A stretch of 64,000 bases of DNA from Aestuariibacter sp. A3R04 (lineage in GTDB: Bacteria; Pseudomonadota; Gammaproteobacteria; Enterobacterales; Alteromonadaceae): contig NZ_JAHKQR010000001.1 of assembly GCF_018860805.1 (NCBI RefSeq), positions 281,089-345,088 of the forward strand. The letters are read 5' to 3'. The position numbers and the translations under genes were made by a program. Each line of letters opens with the position of its first letter. Position 1 is the stretch's first letter. Below the pieces are notes generated by a model. The model was not told the origin of the DNA. It did no database searches and saw only the letters and a list, made by a program, of their open reading frames with translations. Shown here piece after piece: positions 9,798 to 19,129 of this stretch.

Positions 9798-10038
9798 TCA
9801 TTTCCTGTTACTGCTATTCCCACTACTGGACGTTATTTTTTGTTGATTATTTAGTCTGGAAAACGATTAAGTAATTACACACTGTTGCGTGAATGTGATC
9901 AAATTTGATTGTATGGTAGTGCATTTGTAAATATTTTGTAATACATTAATGCTTGATTTTGAATGTTATTGATTTATTTAAGTGATGACATTTGATTGAA
10001 CACGAAAGACGAAACCATCAACTTGAGTTATCAAACTT
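9798..10038. promoter_or_regulatory. Divergent promoter region of the sulfatase and PL24 lyase genes
   Basis: 241 bp, AT-rich, between two divergent genes. It holds GATC at 9897 and GATTG at 9907 (10 bp apart), and GATG at 9984 with GATTG at 9994 (10 bp apart), weaker relatives of the three-copy arrays at 18996 and 27218. No confident -35/-10 pair could be picked. Confidence 0.3.
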
Positions 10039-13000
10039 ATGAAACGCATTAAAACGTTATTACTATCAACAACTCTCTTGAGTATTTTTACGTTGCGCGC
10101 TGAAGTTACGTTAGAGCACCAGGTAAAAATTACTGATCTAGGGCTGCACTTCGACGGTCGGAATTTAGATTTTTCGAACGTTAGTTCGCCTGATACGGGA
10201 GAAAAGTATGATTATTTCTTTGGACCTAATATTTCGGCGCACGGTGATGCAGTAAAGACATACAAGCACTATGTCTTTATGACGTGGTATAAGGGAGGGA
10301 AAAGCGAGAGAAATGTTATGCTCTCACGATACAATACACTCAATGGAGAATTATCTACCATTGAATTTCCTCATCGCCACACCGGTTTCAGAGGTGACCC
10401 TCTCGTAGGCGAGTCTCACAACACAATCGGTTTGGCTGTCAGTCCAATCAATGGCACTATCCATATGGTTTTTGATATGCATGCCTATGATGACAACAAC
10501 CACGGCGGCAAGTTTAAAAACGATTTTTTCCGATATTCTTACAGTGTTCCCGGCGCAGCGGAGTTACCTAAATCAGAATTTACCCTCGATAAATTTGTAA
10601 AAGATACCAGTGAGGTGAGTCAGGGCGAAGATGATTACAAGCACCTGACAATGACGGGTAACCTTGCCGATAAGAATAACTTTGCTCGCCTGACATACCC
10701 TAAATTTTTCACTACCGTAGACGGAACCCTTTTACTTTATATGCGTTTAGGGGGCAACAATAATGGTGCTTATGTCTTTAACCGGTATGATGCTTCGAAA
10801 CAAACCTGGTCCACTTTTACAAAGTTCAACGAGAAGGATCAAAAGTCAAAAGGCCACCCTTACAACTGGGGCCTCTACGGCAATATGAAGTACGTAAACG
10901 GGAAGCTGCGCGTAGGTTTTCAGCAACGAAGCAGTGACAACTCTGATAAGTATAAATACCAAAATGGCGTTTACTATGCTTACTCTGACCATCCTGATGG
11001 ATTTGGGGAATGGAAAAATCACAAGGGTGAACCAGTTACCTGGCCACTGGTAGATTCAGACGAGATAAAAGTGTTTGAACCCGGTGACTATATTACACAT
11101 ACGGAAGCTAACTCTGTTTATATTGTCGGAGGATTTGACTGGACGGTTACACAGAAAGGAGACATTCACATTATTAGTAAGGTTCGCTCCACCGACACGA
11201 GACGTCCAGACTATCAAGAAGTCTATATCCATTCATACAAGCCTGCCGGTGCCAGTGATTTCGTCATAAGTACAGATTTTACAGGCGCAGAGCAGATTTA
11301 TACTGCAGGTGACAATGTGTATATAGTTGGTCTTGAGAATGGACGTCCGTATGTAGAGAAAGCCAAAGGTGGTACAAACGATTTCGTTCGCGTTTACGAG
11401 GCAACAGACGGTCCGGTATTTGACCATGGGACACTCTACATAAAAGATGGGAAGGTTTATTACTATCTCATGGAGCGCACCTCAGGGAATGCAATGCCAC
11501 TTTATCTTCAAATAATAGATCTTGATTTGGAAAGTGAACAAAACGCACCCGTCGTCTCTTTCCCCTCTCCTTCGATGACCGTGGAACAAGGATATGAAAA
11601 ATTAAGTCTCAATATCAGTGCGCAAAGTCCGGTAGATGGAAGAAGCATTCAGTCTGTATCACTTTATATTGATGACGAATTAGTGCGTACAGACAGCACC
11701 GAGCCCTACTTGTTCGGTCATAGTGCAAAGCCTCATGAAACCGGTGCTATGGGATGGCTGGAGAGCCATGCCCCAAATCCATCGCCTCTTCTCGCTGGAA
11801 AGCATATTTTCAAAGCGGTGGCGGTAGATAGTGAAGGTGACACCGGCACCGCAATGATGCAATTAACGGTTGCGTCAAATGCGCCTATCGTGTCTTTTCC
11901 TGAGGACACATTGGAAGTAGAAGAGGGGTACGAGAAACTGAGCTTGAATATCAGTGCTGAAAGCCCCGTAAATGACAGGAGTATAACTTCGGTTACGTTG
12001 TTCATTAATGGTGAACAAGTACGAACAGATACCTCTGTTCCGTACTTGTTTGGGCATGCGTCCAAACCCCATGAAACGGGTGCAATGGGCTGGTTAGACA
12101 CACATTCCCCTAATCCTTCTCCTTTCACCGCTGGGACATATGAATTTACCGCGGTTGCCGTTGATAGTGAGGGGGAAGAGTCCGTTGCGACAATGCAGCT
12201 TGTGGTTAAAGGAGAGCCTCAACCTCCCGTGGTCACGTGGCCAAATGCAACGGTGACAGTTTATGAAGGGTATGAAAAACTCTCAATTACTATACAGGCG
12301 GAATCTCCCGTTGAAGGTAGAGAAATTCAGTCTGTGACACTTTATCGCAATGGTGAACTCGTGCGGGTTGATACGCGACCAGTGTGGAACTTTGGACATT
12401 CTTTTGCCCCCTACGAGTTTGGTGCCATGGGGTGGCTGGACAGTCATGAGCCTAATCCGAACCCTTTAGGCATTGGAACACATACTTTTACCGCAGTTGC
12501 TAAAGACAGCTCTGGTCTTGAAGGGCGCAGTGATATGACGCTCGTCGTTCTGCCTTTGCCAGGTCCATCGGTCTCCATTAACGAAAGTGATATTTCACTG
12601 CTGACAGATTACGAAAACCTTTCGCTCTCGGCCAACGCTGCTGCAGCATCTGACGATATTTCTATCGTGAGTTTGGCGCTCTACATTAATGATCAACTGA
12701 TAAGAGAAATATATGAACCGCCTTTTATTTGGGGTGGTGTTGACTATCAGACGGAATTGCTGGGGCTTGCACAAGGGGAGCATATAGCCAAAGTGGTCGC
12801 GACCGACTCCAACAACAATATGAGTGAAGCCACTGCATTTATCAATGTTGATTTGTTTGGTGATTTAAACACGGATTCTATTGTGGATAACAAAGATATC
12901 AGGCTTTTTACCGCTGCGATTCGAAATGGCGAAGAACTTGACAGTCGCTATGATTTCAACGGAGATGGCATGGTTGACAATCGCGATACCAGAGGTCTTG

Positions 13001-13041
13001 TTCGTTTGTGCACATTCACACGTTGTCGTTCTAATCACTAA
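10039..13041 (+). CDS. PL24-type ulvan lyase with four Ig-like repeats and a C-terminal dockerin
   Basis: 1000 residues with a short signal peptide ([21 protein letters not shown]). Residues about 22-500 are a BNR-type propeller matching what I recall of Alteromonas PL24 ulvan lyases: H127 (GESHNT) and H148 (FDMHAYD) are 21 apart, Y220 and R236 are 16 apart, as in the known His/His/Tyr/Arg active site. Four Ig-like repeats follow (about 503-612, 615-725, 729-838, 842-938). The first three share GYEKLS and a loop GAMGWL; the fourth has lost the loop. Residues 941-992 form a type I dockerin with two loops of pattern D-x-N-x-D-x-x-x-D-x-x-D (D942/N944/D946/D950/D953, and [12 protein letters not shown]). 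Cleavage of rhamnose-3-sulfate-uronate linkages by beta-elimination is the expected reaction. The cohesin gene starts 9 bp after the stop. Confidence 0.9.
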   Translation: MKRIKTLLLSTTLLSIFTLRAEVTLEHQVKITDLGLHFDGRNLDFSNVSSPDTGEKYDYFFGPNISAHGDAVKTYKHYVFMTWYKGGKSERNVMLSRYNTLNGELSTIEFPHRHTGFRGDPLVGESHNTIGLAVSPINGTIHMVFDMHAYDDNNHGGKFKNDFFRYSYSVPGAAELPKSEFTLDKFVKDTSEVSQGEDDYKHLTMTGNLADKNNFARLTYPKFFTTVDGTLLLYMRLGGNNNGAYVFNRYDASKQTWSTFTKFNEKDQKSKGHPYNWGLYGNMKYVNGKLRVGFQQRSSDNSDKYKYQNGVYYAYSDHPDGFGEWKNHKGEPVTWPLVDSDEIKVFEPGDYITHTEANSVYIVGGFDWTVTQKGDIHIISKVRSTDTRRPDYQEVYIHSYKPAGASDFVISTDFTGAEQIYTAGDNVYIVGLENGRPYVEKAKGGTNDFVRVYEATDGPVFDHGTLYIKDGKVYYYLMERTSGNAMPLYLQIIDLDLESEQNAPVVSFPSPSMTVEQGYEKLSLNISAQSPVDGRSIQSVSLYIDDELVRTDSTEPYLFGHSAKPHETGAMGWLESHAPNPSPLLAGKHIFKAVAVDSEGDTGTAMMQLTVASNAPIVSFPEDTLEVEEGYEKLSLNISAESPVNDRSITSVTLFINGEQVRTDTSVPYLFGHASKPHETGAMGWLDTHSPNPSPFTAGTYEFTAVAVDSEGEESVATMQLVVKGEPQPPVVTWPNATVTVYEGYEKLSITIQAESPVEGREIQSVTLYRNGELVRVDTRPVWNFGHSFAPYEFGAMGWLDSHEPNPNPLGIGTHTFTAVAKDSSGLEGRSDMTLVVLPLPGPSVSINESDISLLTDYENLSLSANAAAASDDISIVSLALYINDQLIREIYEPPFIWGGVDYQTELLGLAQGEHIAKVVATDSNNNMSEATAFINVDLFGDLNTDSIVDNKDIRLFTAAIRNGEELDSRYDFNGDGMVDNRDTRGLVRLCTFTRCRSNH
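11545..12549 (+). repeat. Three homologous Ig-like domain repeats within the PL24 lyase
   Basis: Three protein-level tandem repeats of about 110 residues start at roughly 11545, 11881 and 12223. Each has GYEKLS, an ISAxSP or similar strand, then SVTLY, FGH, GAMGWL and PNPSP or PNPNP landmarks. A fourth, shorter relative (about 12562-12852) lacks the GAMGWL loop. They have diverged at the DNA level, so they are old duplications and not a recent array. Confidence 0.85.
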
Positions 13042-13050
13042 GGAATAATT

Positions 13051-13563
13051 ATGAAAATTAAATCGTTACTAATGTTCCTCGTTATGTTGGCGCCTTTGAC
13101 TTCGCACGCTTCGCTGATCACTTTTTCTAGTGGATCGGATGTGTTTCTCCCAGGAGATACGGTAGCTCTGGAAGTAACTGTTGACGGGGCCAACCCGAAT
13201 ATAGATTGGCTGGAAGTCGTATGGGGATATGATCCGACGCGTTTTTCCTTCCAATCATTGGCAATAACGCAAGATGTGTTATTTAGTACCTATTATTACG
13301 ATGCATTTAACATTGACGACGAACTTATATTGCACCTCGGCCTGCTTCCCGGTTGGGCGGACGTTTTGGGAAACACCTTTACATTGGGTACTTTCAGCTT
13401 TACCGCGCTTGAAGCATCGGCCGCTCCTGCTTTAGCGCTAACTGAAGAACTGGCATTAGACATCACTGGCAAAGACATAGCCGTTACTGCCGTTACCGCG
13501 CCTGCCACTTTGATTCTGCTGTGTTTACCTTTGGTGCTACTACTGTTCAAACGCAAGCTGTAG
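13051..13563 (+). CDS. Cohesin-like surface protein with PEP-CTERM-like anchor
   Basis: 170 residues: signal peptide (MKIKSLLMFLVMLAPLTSHA), one beta-rich domain, and a C-terminal tail TAPATL, a hydrophobic stretch, then KRKL. The domain starts ITFSSGSDVFLPGDTVALEV and continues WLEVVWGYDPTRFSFQS, the pattern of cohesins (a GD-x-V-x-V strand, then a YDPT/FDP-x-x-L turn). The tail has the order of PEP-CTERM sorting signals, where VPAPATL variants are common, recognised by exosortase. The ribosome site aagga precedes the ATG. It lies directly after the dockerin-bearing lyase, in the same operon, so the obvious inference is that it is the anchor partner for that dockerin. Cohesin identity is by pattern only. 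Confidence 0.72.
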   Translation: MKIKSLLMFLVMLAPLTSHASLITFSSGSDVFLPGDTVALEVTVDGANPNIDWLEVVWGYDPTRFSFQSLAITQDVLFSTYYYDAFNIDDELILHLGLLPGWADVLGNTFTLGTFSFTALEASAAPALALTEELALDITGKDIAVTAVTAPATLILLCLPLVLLLFKRKL

Positions 13564-13569
13564 CTACAC

Positions 13570-13605
13570 AAGGCCCGTCCGATATCCGTAACGCGAACGG
13601 GCCTT
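13570..13605. terminator. Bidirectional terminator hairpin
   Basis: The 9-bp arms AAGGCCCGT (13570-13578) and ACGGGCCTT (13597-13605) sit between the convergent ends of the cohesin gene and the beta-helix gene. No long T tract is present on either side. Confidence 0.6.
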
Positions 13606-13612
13606 AAATCAG

Positions 13613-15316
13613 TTAATTACCAAGCCTTTGTCGCTTTTGATATTCGTAGAGCGACGGTATATCGATCTTTTTATTCAGGGCCCGGAGATAGGGTGATGGG
13701 GTATAGACAACTTCAAAATTTCGGTTTCCATATATACCAATCACCCGTGCGTCAGGGCCTTCCGTTCTGCCCATAATTCTTACTGTTTCCTTATCAGTTG
13801 CACCGCTCTGCACCATAATTTTGGAATTCCAGGTAGTGTTAAACCGCCCGTGACCTGGCTGCCAATAGCCGGCCCCTCCTCCAAACCAAAGGTCGTAATA
13901 GGGCCCTGTGTTGTCTCTATTGGCTTGAATGTGAAAGGTCATATTGTCATATAAGTTTTGATGGTTGGCCCCTGCGTGTTGATCAAGTGTTGGTTGGTTA
14001 AAACCTTCACCTCTGAGAAAGACATTCTTGGTTGCTTTAGTATTCATACTGAAAGTATGAACGGTGGGGTTGAAAATTTTTGCATCTTCAACCAAAAAGT
14101 TGTGAACGCTCCCTAGATGAACCCCATAGTGACCATGTCGTGTACCACGGCTGTGAATGTTTGAAATAGTGACGTTCGCGCTATTCTCTGACAGAATTGC
14201 GCTATCCGCGTTGTTAAAACTTACGTTGTGGATCCATCCGTTGAAAACACTGGTGACATAGATGCCATTGAAGCCCTGTTCAATGTGGTGACCATAGGCT
14301 TCACCTTCTGGAAATACAATAGATAGGTCTTTTATACCTACTTCTGCTAAGAACCCCCACGACGAAAAGTGAGCAGGGAGTTCTTCGCTAATATCGTGAA
14401 GCAGGGGCTCTCTAATTTCGATGATATTTCCACGAATCGCCTTGATCTGTGTAGGCTGCGTGACTAAAGGTCGATCGGGAAAATTCCAATGATGAGCACC
14501 GATCTCTAAATCAGTTTGTCCATATATTGCGTGCAGTAATTTACCTTTGGGTCCCTCTGTGTTGTGCCAGTCGATACGCAAAATATCGTTTTCTTTAATA
14601 TTTTTTGCATTGTCTACTTTAATAAACGTTTCGCCTCTTTTCCCTTCTAATATTGTTGCAACTACCGGCGGACGGGTGTCTTCTTCTTCAAGATAAGGCA
14701 CGGCTCGGGACCCTTTCTTTTGTATCCAAATAACCCCACCAGACCACGAATATTCTGAAAAAAAAGAGTCGATATATATTTCCGGATCTCTTTGCTTTTT
14801 ATTGTGCAACGCTAAATATTGCCGCAGTTCATCCAAGTGTGAGGTGTTGTCAATTGTTGATAATGGCATGGGAAAATAGAGCTGTGTACCCCTGTCTCCC
14901 ATACCTGCGCCAGCGATAGTGATGTTACTGCGCTCAATCTTTAAAATGTCTTTCAAGATGTACCGGCCAGGCTCGAACAAAAGTGTTACGTGTTCAGCAA
15001 CAGAGTGGGCGTGTTTTAGTGCTTTCAGTACTGGGGCTGTGTCATTTTTGCCGTCATTCGGAATAGCACCAAAGTCAGAAACATTTACAATTTTGGTGCT
15101 TGCGTCAACGCCAGGCTTTTGTTCGCCAAAGTGATAACCCGCGTACGAATAGTCTGGAAAGTAAACGCTTTCACCTGACTCCCCCAATACTATCTTATCC
15201 TTTGTCTGCGCTGATACAGGGAAAGTGTTTGATGTCGAGAGTATTACGAGTAATAGCCCGATTGATTTCTTGTTGAACAGACTAAGCGATAGTCTTTTCC
15301 GACTGATATAAAGCAT
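13613..15316 (-). CDS. Secreted right-handed beta-helix protein (pectate-lyase-3 type)
   Basis: 567 residues with a signal peptide ending FPVSA. Residues about 60-160 carry the N-terminal pattern of the pectate lyase superfamily 3 / GH28-related beta-helix (VSDFGAIPNDGKNDTAPVLK, then LLFEPGRYIL and ITIAGAGMGDRGTQLYFP). The middle third holds regularly spaced short coils (GIYVTSVFNGWIHNVSF, NVTISNIHSRGTRHGHYGVH). Proteins of this fold include lyases, glycosidases and epimerases. Given the setting it probably acts on ulvan or a side structure, but no catalytic residues can be assigned and the family number is unknown to me. The ribosome site AGGA lies 8 bases before the ATG. It is divergent from the NCS1 permease gene. 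Confidence 0.65.
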   Translation of the reverse strand: MLYISRKRLSLSLFNKKSIGLLLVILSTSNTFPVSAQTKDKIVLGESGESVYFPDYSYAGYHFGEQKPGVDASTKIVNVSDFGAIPNDGKNDTAPVLKALKHAHSVAEHVTLLFEPGRYILKDILKIERSNITIAGAGMGDRGTQLYFPMPLSTIDNTSHLDELRQYLALHNKKQRDPEIYIDSFFSEYSWSGGVIWIQKKGSRAVPYLEEEDTRPPVVATILEGKRGETFIKVDNAKNIKENDILRIDWHNTEGPKGKLLHAIYGQTDLEIGAHHWNFPDRPLVTQPTQIKAIRGNIIEIREPLLHDISEELPAHFSSWGFLAEVGIKDLSIVFPEGEAYGHHIEQGFNGIYVTSVFNGWIHNVSFNNADSAILSENSANVTISNIHSRGTRHGHYGVHLGSVHNFLVEDAKIFNPTVHTFSMNTKATKNVFLRGEGFNQPTLDQHAGANHQNLYDNMTFHIQANRDNTGPYYDLWFGGGAGYWQPGHGRFNTTWNSKIMVQSGATDKETVRIMGRTEGPDARVIGIYGNRNFEVVYTPSPYLRALNKKIDIPSLYEYQKRQRLGN

Positions 15317-15665
15317 GGTTAAATCCTATTTTAATATGCATTTACTTATGCATTACAGTATATTCACAATTAGTCAAAAACAACAAAAAATGGTCAGGTT
15401 GTTTTTTAGCTGGTTCATCGCCGGGAACTTCTTCAAACCATTACTCGTTAGGACCCGCCAGTTTAAACCTCGATTATGTGAAAGCAGGATTTCTGTGCTA
15501 TTCCATAGCAAGCCCCCCCTCGCTTCGTAATCAACGATACACTCTGGTAACAATTTTATTGATTGAATCTAACATATAAGTCATAATCGCTCAAAAGTAA
15601 TCATGTTAGCTTCCTTTTAAAGCGGCTTTGATTAATGAGCCTAGAATGAAAATAATGGAGGAAAT
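15317..15665. promoter_or_regulatory. Divergent intergenic region upstream of the permease
   Basis: 349 bp without a credible gene. TAATCGC (15584-15590) followed by CAAAAGTAATCAT (15592-15604) is shared with the region upstream of the GH106 gene, where the two halves are 7 bp apart instead of 1. GATTG is at 15561. Likely regulatory. GGAGG at 15657-15661 serves the GTG start at 15666. Confidence 0.4.
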
Positions 15666-17375
15666 GTGTCGAGTTCAGATGAGTTTGAAACACAGCCAGT
15701 AAGTCCGAATAAATTGCAACCGGCCAGAGCGTTCGCTGGGAGTTATGCAGGAGAGCACGTCGCCGGGACTGAATTTGTCATTGGTGCTTTGTTTGTGTCG
15801 TGGGGAGTCGGAGCCGGTGATATACTGGTAGGGCTGCTCTTGGGGAACCTATTCGCCGTTTTAACATGGGGGTTGTTAACCGCACCTATCGCCACTGATA
15901 CTCGATTAACCCTGTATGCGTATTTAGAGAAAATAGCAGGCAAAGGGACCATAAAGTTATACAGCATTGTAAATGGAATTTTATTCAGCGTTTTAGCCGG
16001 AGCAATGATTACGGTGTCTGCTTCAGCGGTTAGAATTTTAATGGATATTCCGCCTCAAGTAGACTGGTTTCCTTCAGATTTCAGATTTGTACTGGTTGCA
16101 TTATTTGTGGGTGCTGTTGTGGTTTTTATGGCCGTTAAAGGGTTTAAAAAACTCGCTGCTTTTGCAGAAGTTTGCGCCCCGTGGATGATTCTGATGTTCA
16201 TTGTCGGTGCGCTTTTCCTCTTACCTGCTCTGGTTACTTCTACCCCTGGTATTTCCTCTATCTCATCTTTTTCTGATTTTTACACAATCGCGAATGAATC
16301 CATATGGGTGAAAACGAGTGAAGACGTAGGCTTCTGGCATGTGGCGGCTTTTGCGTGGGTTGCAAACTTAGCGATGCATGGCGGAATGGGTGACATGACT
16401 TTACTGCGCTTTGCCCGATATTCGAACTACGGGTTCTTTTCAGCGCTGGGCATGTTTATTGGGCATTATATGGCGTGGATTTGTGCGGGAATTATGGGGG
16501 CAGGCGCTGCTATCCTTCTCAATACGTCAATTACCAGCTTAGATCCGGGGGCCGTTGCTTATCAAGCTTTGGGTACGTGCGGAATAATCGCAGTCATTAT
16601 TGCCGGATGGACAACGTCTAACCCCACCATTTATCGCGCTGGGCTTGCATTTAGCTCTCTTAATCCGAAATGGAGCAGAGAAAAATCAACAATTGTTGTT
16701 GGCGTTGTGACCACAATTATCGCGTGTTTCCCCTTTGTTTTTTCTCAACTGTTAGGTTTCGTAGGCATAATGGGTCTCATGATGGCCCCGGTAGGAGCCA
16801 TTATTGTGGCTGAACACTGGCTATTTCCCAAAATGGGATTGACGAGATACTGGTCTTTTTACAAGGGGAATAACACCAATTTTGCAGCAATAGTTACGTG
16901 GCTCTCCGCTTTGTTGCTGAGTTATATTCTGGAGCAAACAGGGATACTTCATCTGTTCTTCCTGCTAATTCCGATTTGGATATACTCTACCGTCGCATAC
17001 TGTTCACTGGCTGTAATACTGGGCGCTAAAGAAGAATATGAAGAGTCGTTCAGTGCTGAAAAAGCGGAAACAAAACGCAAAGTAGAGGAGAAGCGATATC
17101 TTGATAGCTTAACTTCTCGGGGAAAAAACGTCTCTAAAGTCAAATCATCCCCACTTGTACTGGTTTCGTCATTTTTGGCTGTAGGCGCTTTAGTTGCTTG
17201 TTTCAGCATTGGCGTTCTAGCCTATTTCGATGGTGGGAGCAGCAATTGGCACATGCCATTGTTAGTATCAACCATTATCTACTTTGTCACAGCCTCATAC
17301 GTCTATTTTTCAAAGTCAAAAGCTTCGGAGGCGATGAGTGATGAAATCGCGAGTTCTCCTGTATCCGAAAGTTAA
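15666..17375 (+). CDS. NCS1-family permease (cytosine/purine permease-like)
   Basis: 569 residues with about 12 hydrophobic segments. The N-terminal part (FAGSYAGEHVAGTEFVIGAL, then GLLLGNLFAVLTWGLLTAPIA) is typical of the nucleobase:cation symporter 1 family. A charged cytoplasmic stretch lies near residues 455-495 (AEKAETKRKVEEKRY). NCS1 members import nucleobases, hydantoins or vitamins, none of which belong to polysaccharide breakdown. Here the gene sits between a beta-helix enzyme and a sulfatase, so it may carry a sugar or sugar acid from the polymer; that is inference. The start is GTG preceded by GGAGG with only 4 bases of spacing. The ATG two bases upstream is in another frame and soon closed. 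Confidence 0.8.
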   Translation: MSSSDEFETQPVSPNKLQPARAFAGSYAGEHVAGTEFVIGALFVSWGVGAGDILVGLLLGNLFAVLTWGLLTAPIATDTRLTLYAYLEKIAGKGTIKLYSIVNGILFSVLAGAMITVSASAVRILMDIPPQVDWFPSDFRFVLVALFVGAVVVFMAVKGFKKLAAFAEVCAPWMILMFIVGALFLLPALVTSTPGISSISSFSDFYTIANESIWVKTSEDVGFWHVAAFAWVANLAMHGGMGDMTLLRFARYSNYGFFSALGMFIGHYMAWICAGIMGAGAAILLNTSITSLDPGAVAYQALGTCGIIAVIIAGWTTSNPTIYRAGLAFSSLNPKWSREKSTIVVGVVTTIIACFPFVFSQLLGFVGIMGLMMAPVGAIIVAEHWLFPKMGLTRYWSFYKGNNTNFAAIVTWLSALLLSYILEQTGILHLFFLLIPIWIYSTVAYCSLAVILGAKEEYEESFSAEKAETKRKVEEKRYLDSLTSRGKNVSKVKSSPLVLVSSFLAVGALVACFSIGVLAYFDGGSSNWHMPLLVSTIIYFVTASYVYFSKSKASEAMSDEIASSPVSES

Positions 17376-17393
17376 CTTCAAGCTTGAAACTCT

Positions 17394-17416
17394 CCCCTAA
17401 CTCTGTGAGTTAGGGG
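17394..17416 (+). terminator. Strong hairpin between permease and sulfatase genes
   Basis: A perfect 10-bp stem CCCCTAACTC / GAGTTAGGGG with a 3-base loop (TGT). It is followed by cgattattt and not by a pure T run, so it may be a weak terminator, a read-through attenuator or an RNA-stabilising hairpin. Confidence 0.55.
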
Positions 17417-17450
17417 CGATTATTTACTAGTAAAGAAAGGGACGATAGTA

Positions 17451-18899
17451 ATGAAACGTCAGTTTTCCTTAAGCTTTTCTCTAACAATTCTGCTTCTAAT
17501 ATTTTGTTTTGAAGCTGCTGCGCACGACAAAAAGAACGGAATATCTGCCGGCAGTCGCCCAAATATTCTATTCATTCTGGCTGATGATCATCGCTGGGAT
17601 TTGCTGGGCCGCGAGTCTTCGTTAATCCAAACGCCGAATCTCGACGCTCTCGCTGATGAAGGCGTGGTATTCAAAAATGCATTTGTGACCACCCCCATTT
17701 GTGCGTCAAGTCGAATTAGTATTCTTACCGGACTCACGGAAAGAACCCATGACTATACCTTCGGGCGTCCCGCAACGGGTGAGCAGGAATCTGCAAATAT
17801 GTATCCAGCATTGCTTAAGAACGCAGGGTACAAAACGGGGTTTGTCGGCAAGTACGAGATAAAAATGTCAGGCGACGACAGTGAACGTTTTGACTACTTT
17901 AAACCGCTACTTCAATCAAAAACTAACGAGTGGAAAGGGGAGCAGATACCACAAACCTACTATATTGAAAATATAGCAGCAGCGTTTATCAAAGAGGCTG
18001 CAAACAGCCAGCAACCTTGGGCTCTGGCTGTTAACTTCTGGAACCCTCATGCCCATGATTCTGACACAGTGGATCAGTTCCATTACCCTCCAGAATTTGA
18101 ACAATGGTATTCAGAAACAGAAATTCCTCCCGCGAATGTGTCTGATGATGAAACCTTTGAGGCCTTGCCTGATTTTCTCAAATCATCTATGGGTAGAAAA
18201 CGTTGGCAGTATCGCTTTGCTTCGCCTGAGATGTATCAACGAATGGTCAAACGTCACTATCGTGCAATTAGCAGTGTAGATAAAGCTGTTGGATCGTTAA
18301 AGCAGCTTCTCGGGTCACTGGGATTGGATGACAATACCATAATCATATACACCGGCGACAACGGCTATGCGTTGAATGAGAGGCAGTTAGCAGGAAAATG
18401 GTTTGGCTGGGAAGAAGACCTCAGGGTTCCCCTCATAATAAAAGATCCCCGGAACCGGAATCAAAAAGAAGTCACTGAAATGGCGCTTAATATTGACATC
18501 GCGCCTACTATTTTGGATTTTGCAGGTGTAGATATACCAGAGACTTACCAAGGCCAGAGTTTGCTGCCATTGCTAGGAGCCTCGTATCCCGAAGGTTGGC
18601 GTACGGAATTCTTTTTTGAGCACATGTATCAGCCTAAACGAGCCCCAATACCTCCCATGTTTGGCGTTAGGACGAAACAGTGGAAGTTTGTCAACTTTTA
18701 TAAAAATGATTACCTCCAGCTTTATGATCTGGAGAAAGATCCTTTGGAGAAAAACAACCTTGCCTATAATGAGAAGTATCGCTACCTGACAAAAGCACTG
18801 AACGAACGGGCATATGAGTATATTAGCCAGTATGAAGATGCGCGAAGCGCAGAGGTCAAAGCAAGAGCAAACTTCGTAAACAGTTACACCCCCCATTAA
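17451..18899 (+). CDS. Sulfatase (type S1)
   Basis: 482 residues with a signal peptide ending FEAAA. D45 and D46 (LADDH) are metal ligands. The maturation motif is C84-A-S-S-R, with Ser where most family members have Pro or Ala, a variant seen in several S1 subfamilies. Further family features are NFWNPHAHD and YTGDNGYAL. It is expected to remove sulfate esters from ulvan fragments in the periplasm after conversion of C84 to formylglycine. It shares its strand with the permease upstream but is separated from it by a strong hairpin. Substrate position unknown. Confidence 0.9.
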   Translation: MKRQFSLSFSLTILLLIFCFEAAAHDKKNGISAGSRPNILFILADDHRWDLLGRESSLIQTPNLDALADEGVVFKNAFVTTPICASSRISILTGLTERTHDYTFGRPATGEQESANMYPALLKNAGYKTGFVGKYEIKMSGDDSERFDYFKPLLQSKTNEWKGEQIPQTYYIENIAAAFIKEAANSQQPWALAVNFWNPHAHDSDTVDQFHYPPEFEQWYSETEIPPANVSDDETFEALPDFLKSSMGRKRWQYRFASPEMYQRMVKRHYRAISSVDKAVGSLKQLLGSLGLDDNTIIIYTGDNGYALNERQLAGKWFGWEEDLRVPLIIKDPRNRNQKEVTEMALNIDIAPTILDFAGVDIPETYQGQSLLPLLGASYPEGWRTEFFFEHMYQPKRAPIPPMFGVRTKQWKFVNFYKNDYLQLYDLEKDPLEKNNLAYNEKYRYLTKALNERAYEYISQYEDARSAEVKARANFVNSYTPH

Positions 18900-18995
18900 T
18901 CACGTCTTAACGAGTTACTCACGGCATTGAGTCCTCACTCACTGTCGTGAGTCGTGTCGCCTGCGATTCTCCTCCGGATATACATTCTCTTTTGC

Positions 18996-19021
18996 ATGAT
19001 TGGTTATGATTGTTGATGATT
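18996..19021 (+). promoter_or_regulatory. Three ATGATT repeats at exact 10-bp spacing upstream of kdgK
   Basis: ATGATT occurs at 18996, 19006 and 19016. CAATCATT follows at 19038-19045 on the opposite strand sense. The same three-copy, 10-bp-phased GATT pattern is found at 27218. Helically phased direct repeats are a usual operator form for DeoR-family regulators, one of which is encoded at 24628. Binding is inferred. Confidence 0.5.
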
Positions 19022-19129
19022 TCAAATTGTTCATATACAATCATTTTACAATTGTTAAATGATTTCTTATGAGTGGGATAGAGTGGAAGCGGTAACTGAG
19101 AGGAAGCTAAAAAGCAAAGGAGCAGAAGG

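Noticed and set aside
11545..12549. Recent DNA tandem repeat array in the PL24 gene
   Set aside because: The copies are alike at protein level but too diverged in bases to be a recent or slipping array.
15315..15530. 71-codon plus-strand frame in the divergent intergenic region
   Set aside because: No ribosome site, no family features, and it overlaps the promoter region of two divergent genes.
18917..18952. ACTCACG/CGTGAGT inverted repeat after the sulfatase gene as a terminator
   Set aside because: Short arms, a 22-base loop and no T run; not convincing as terminator or operator.
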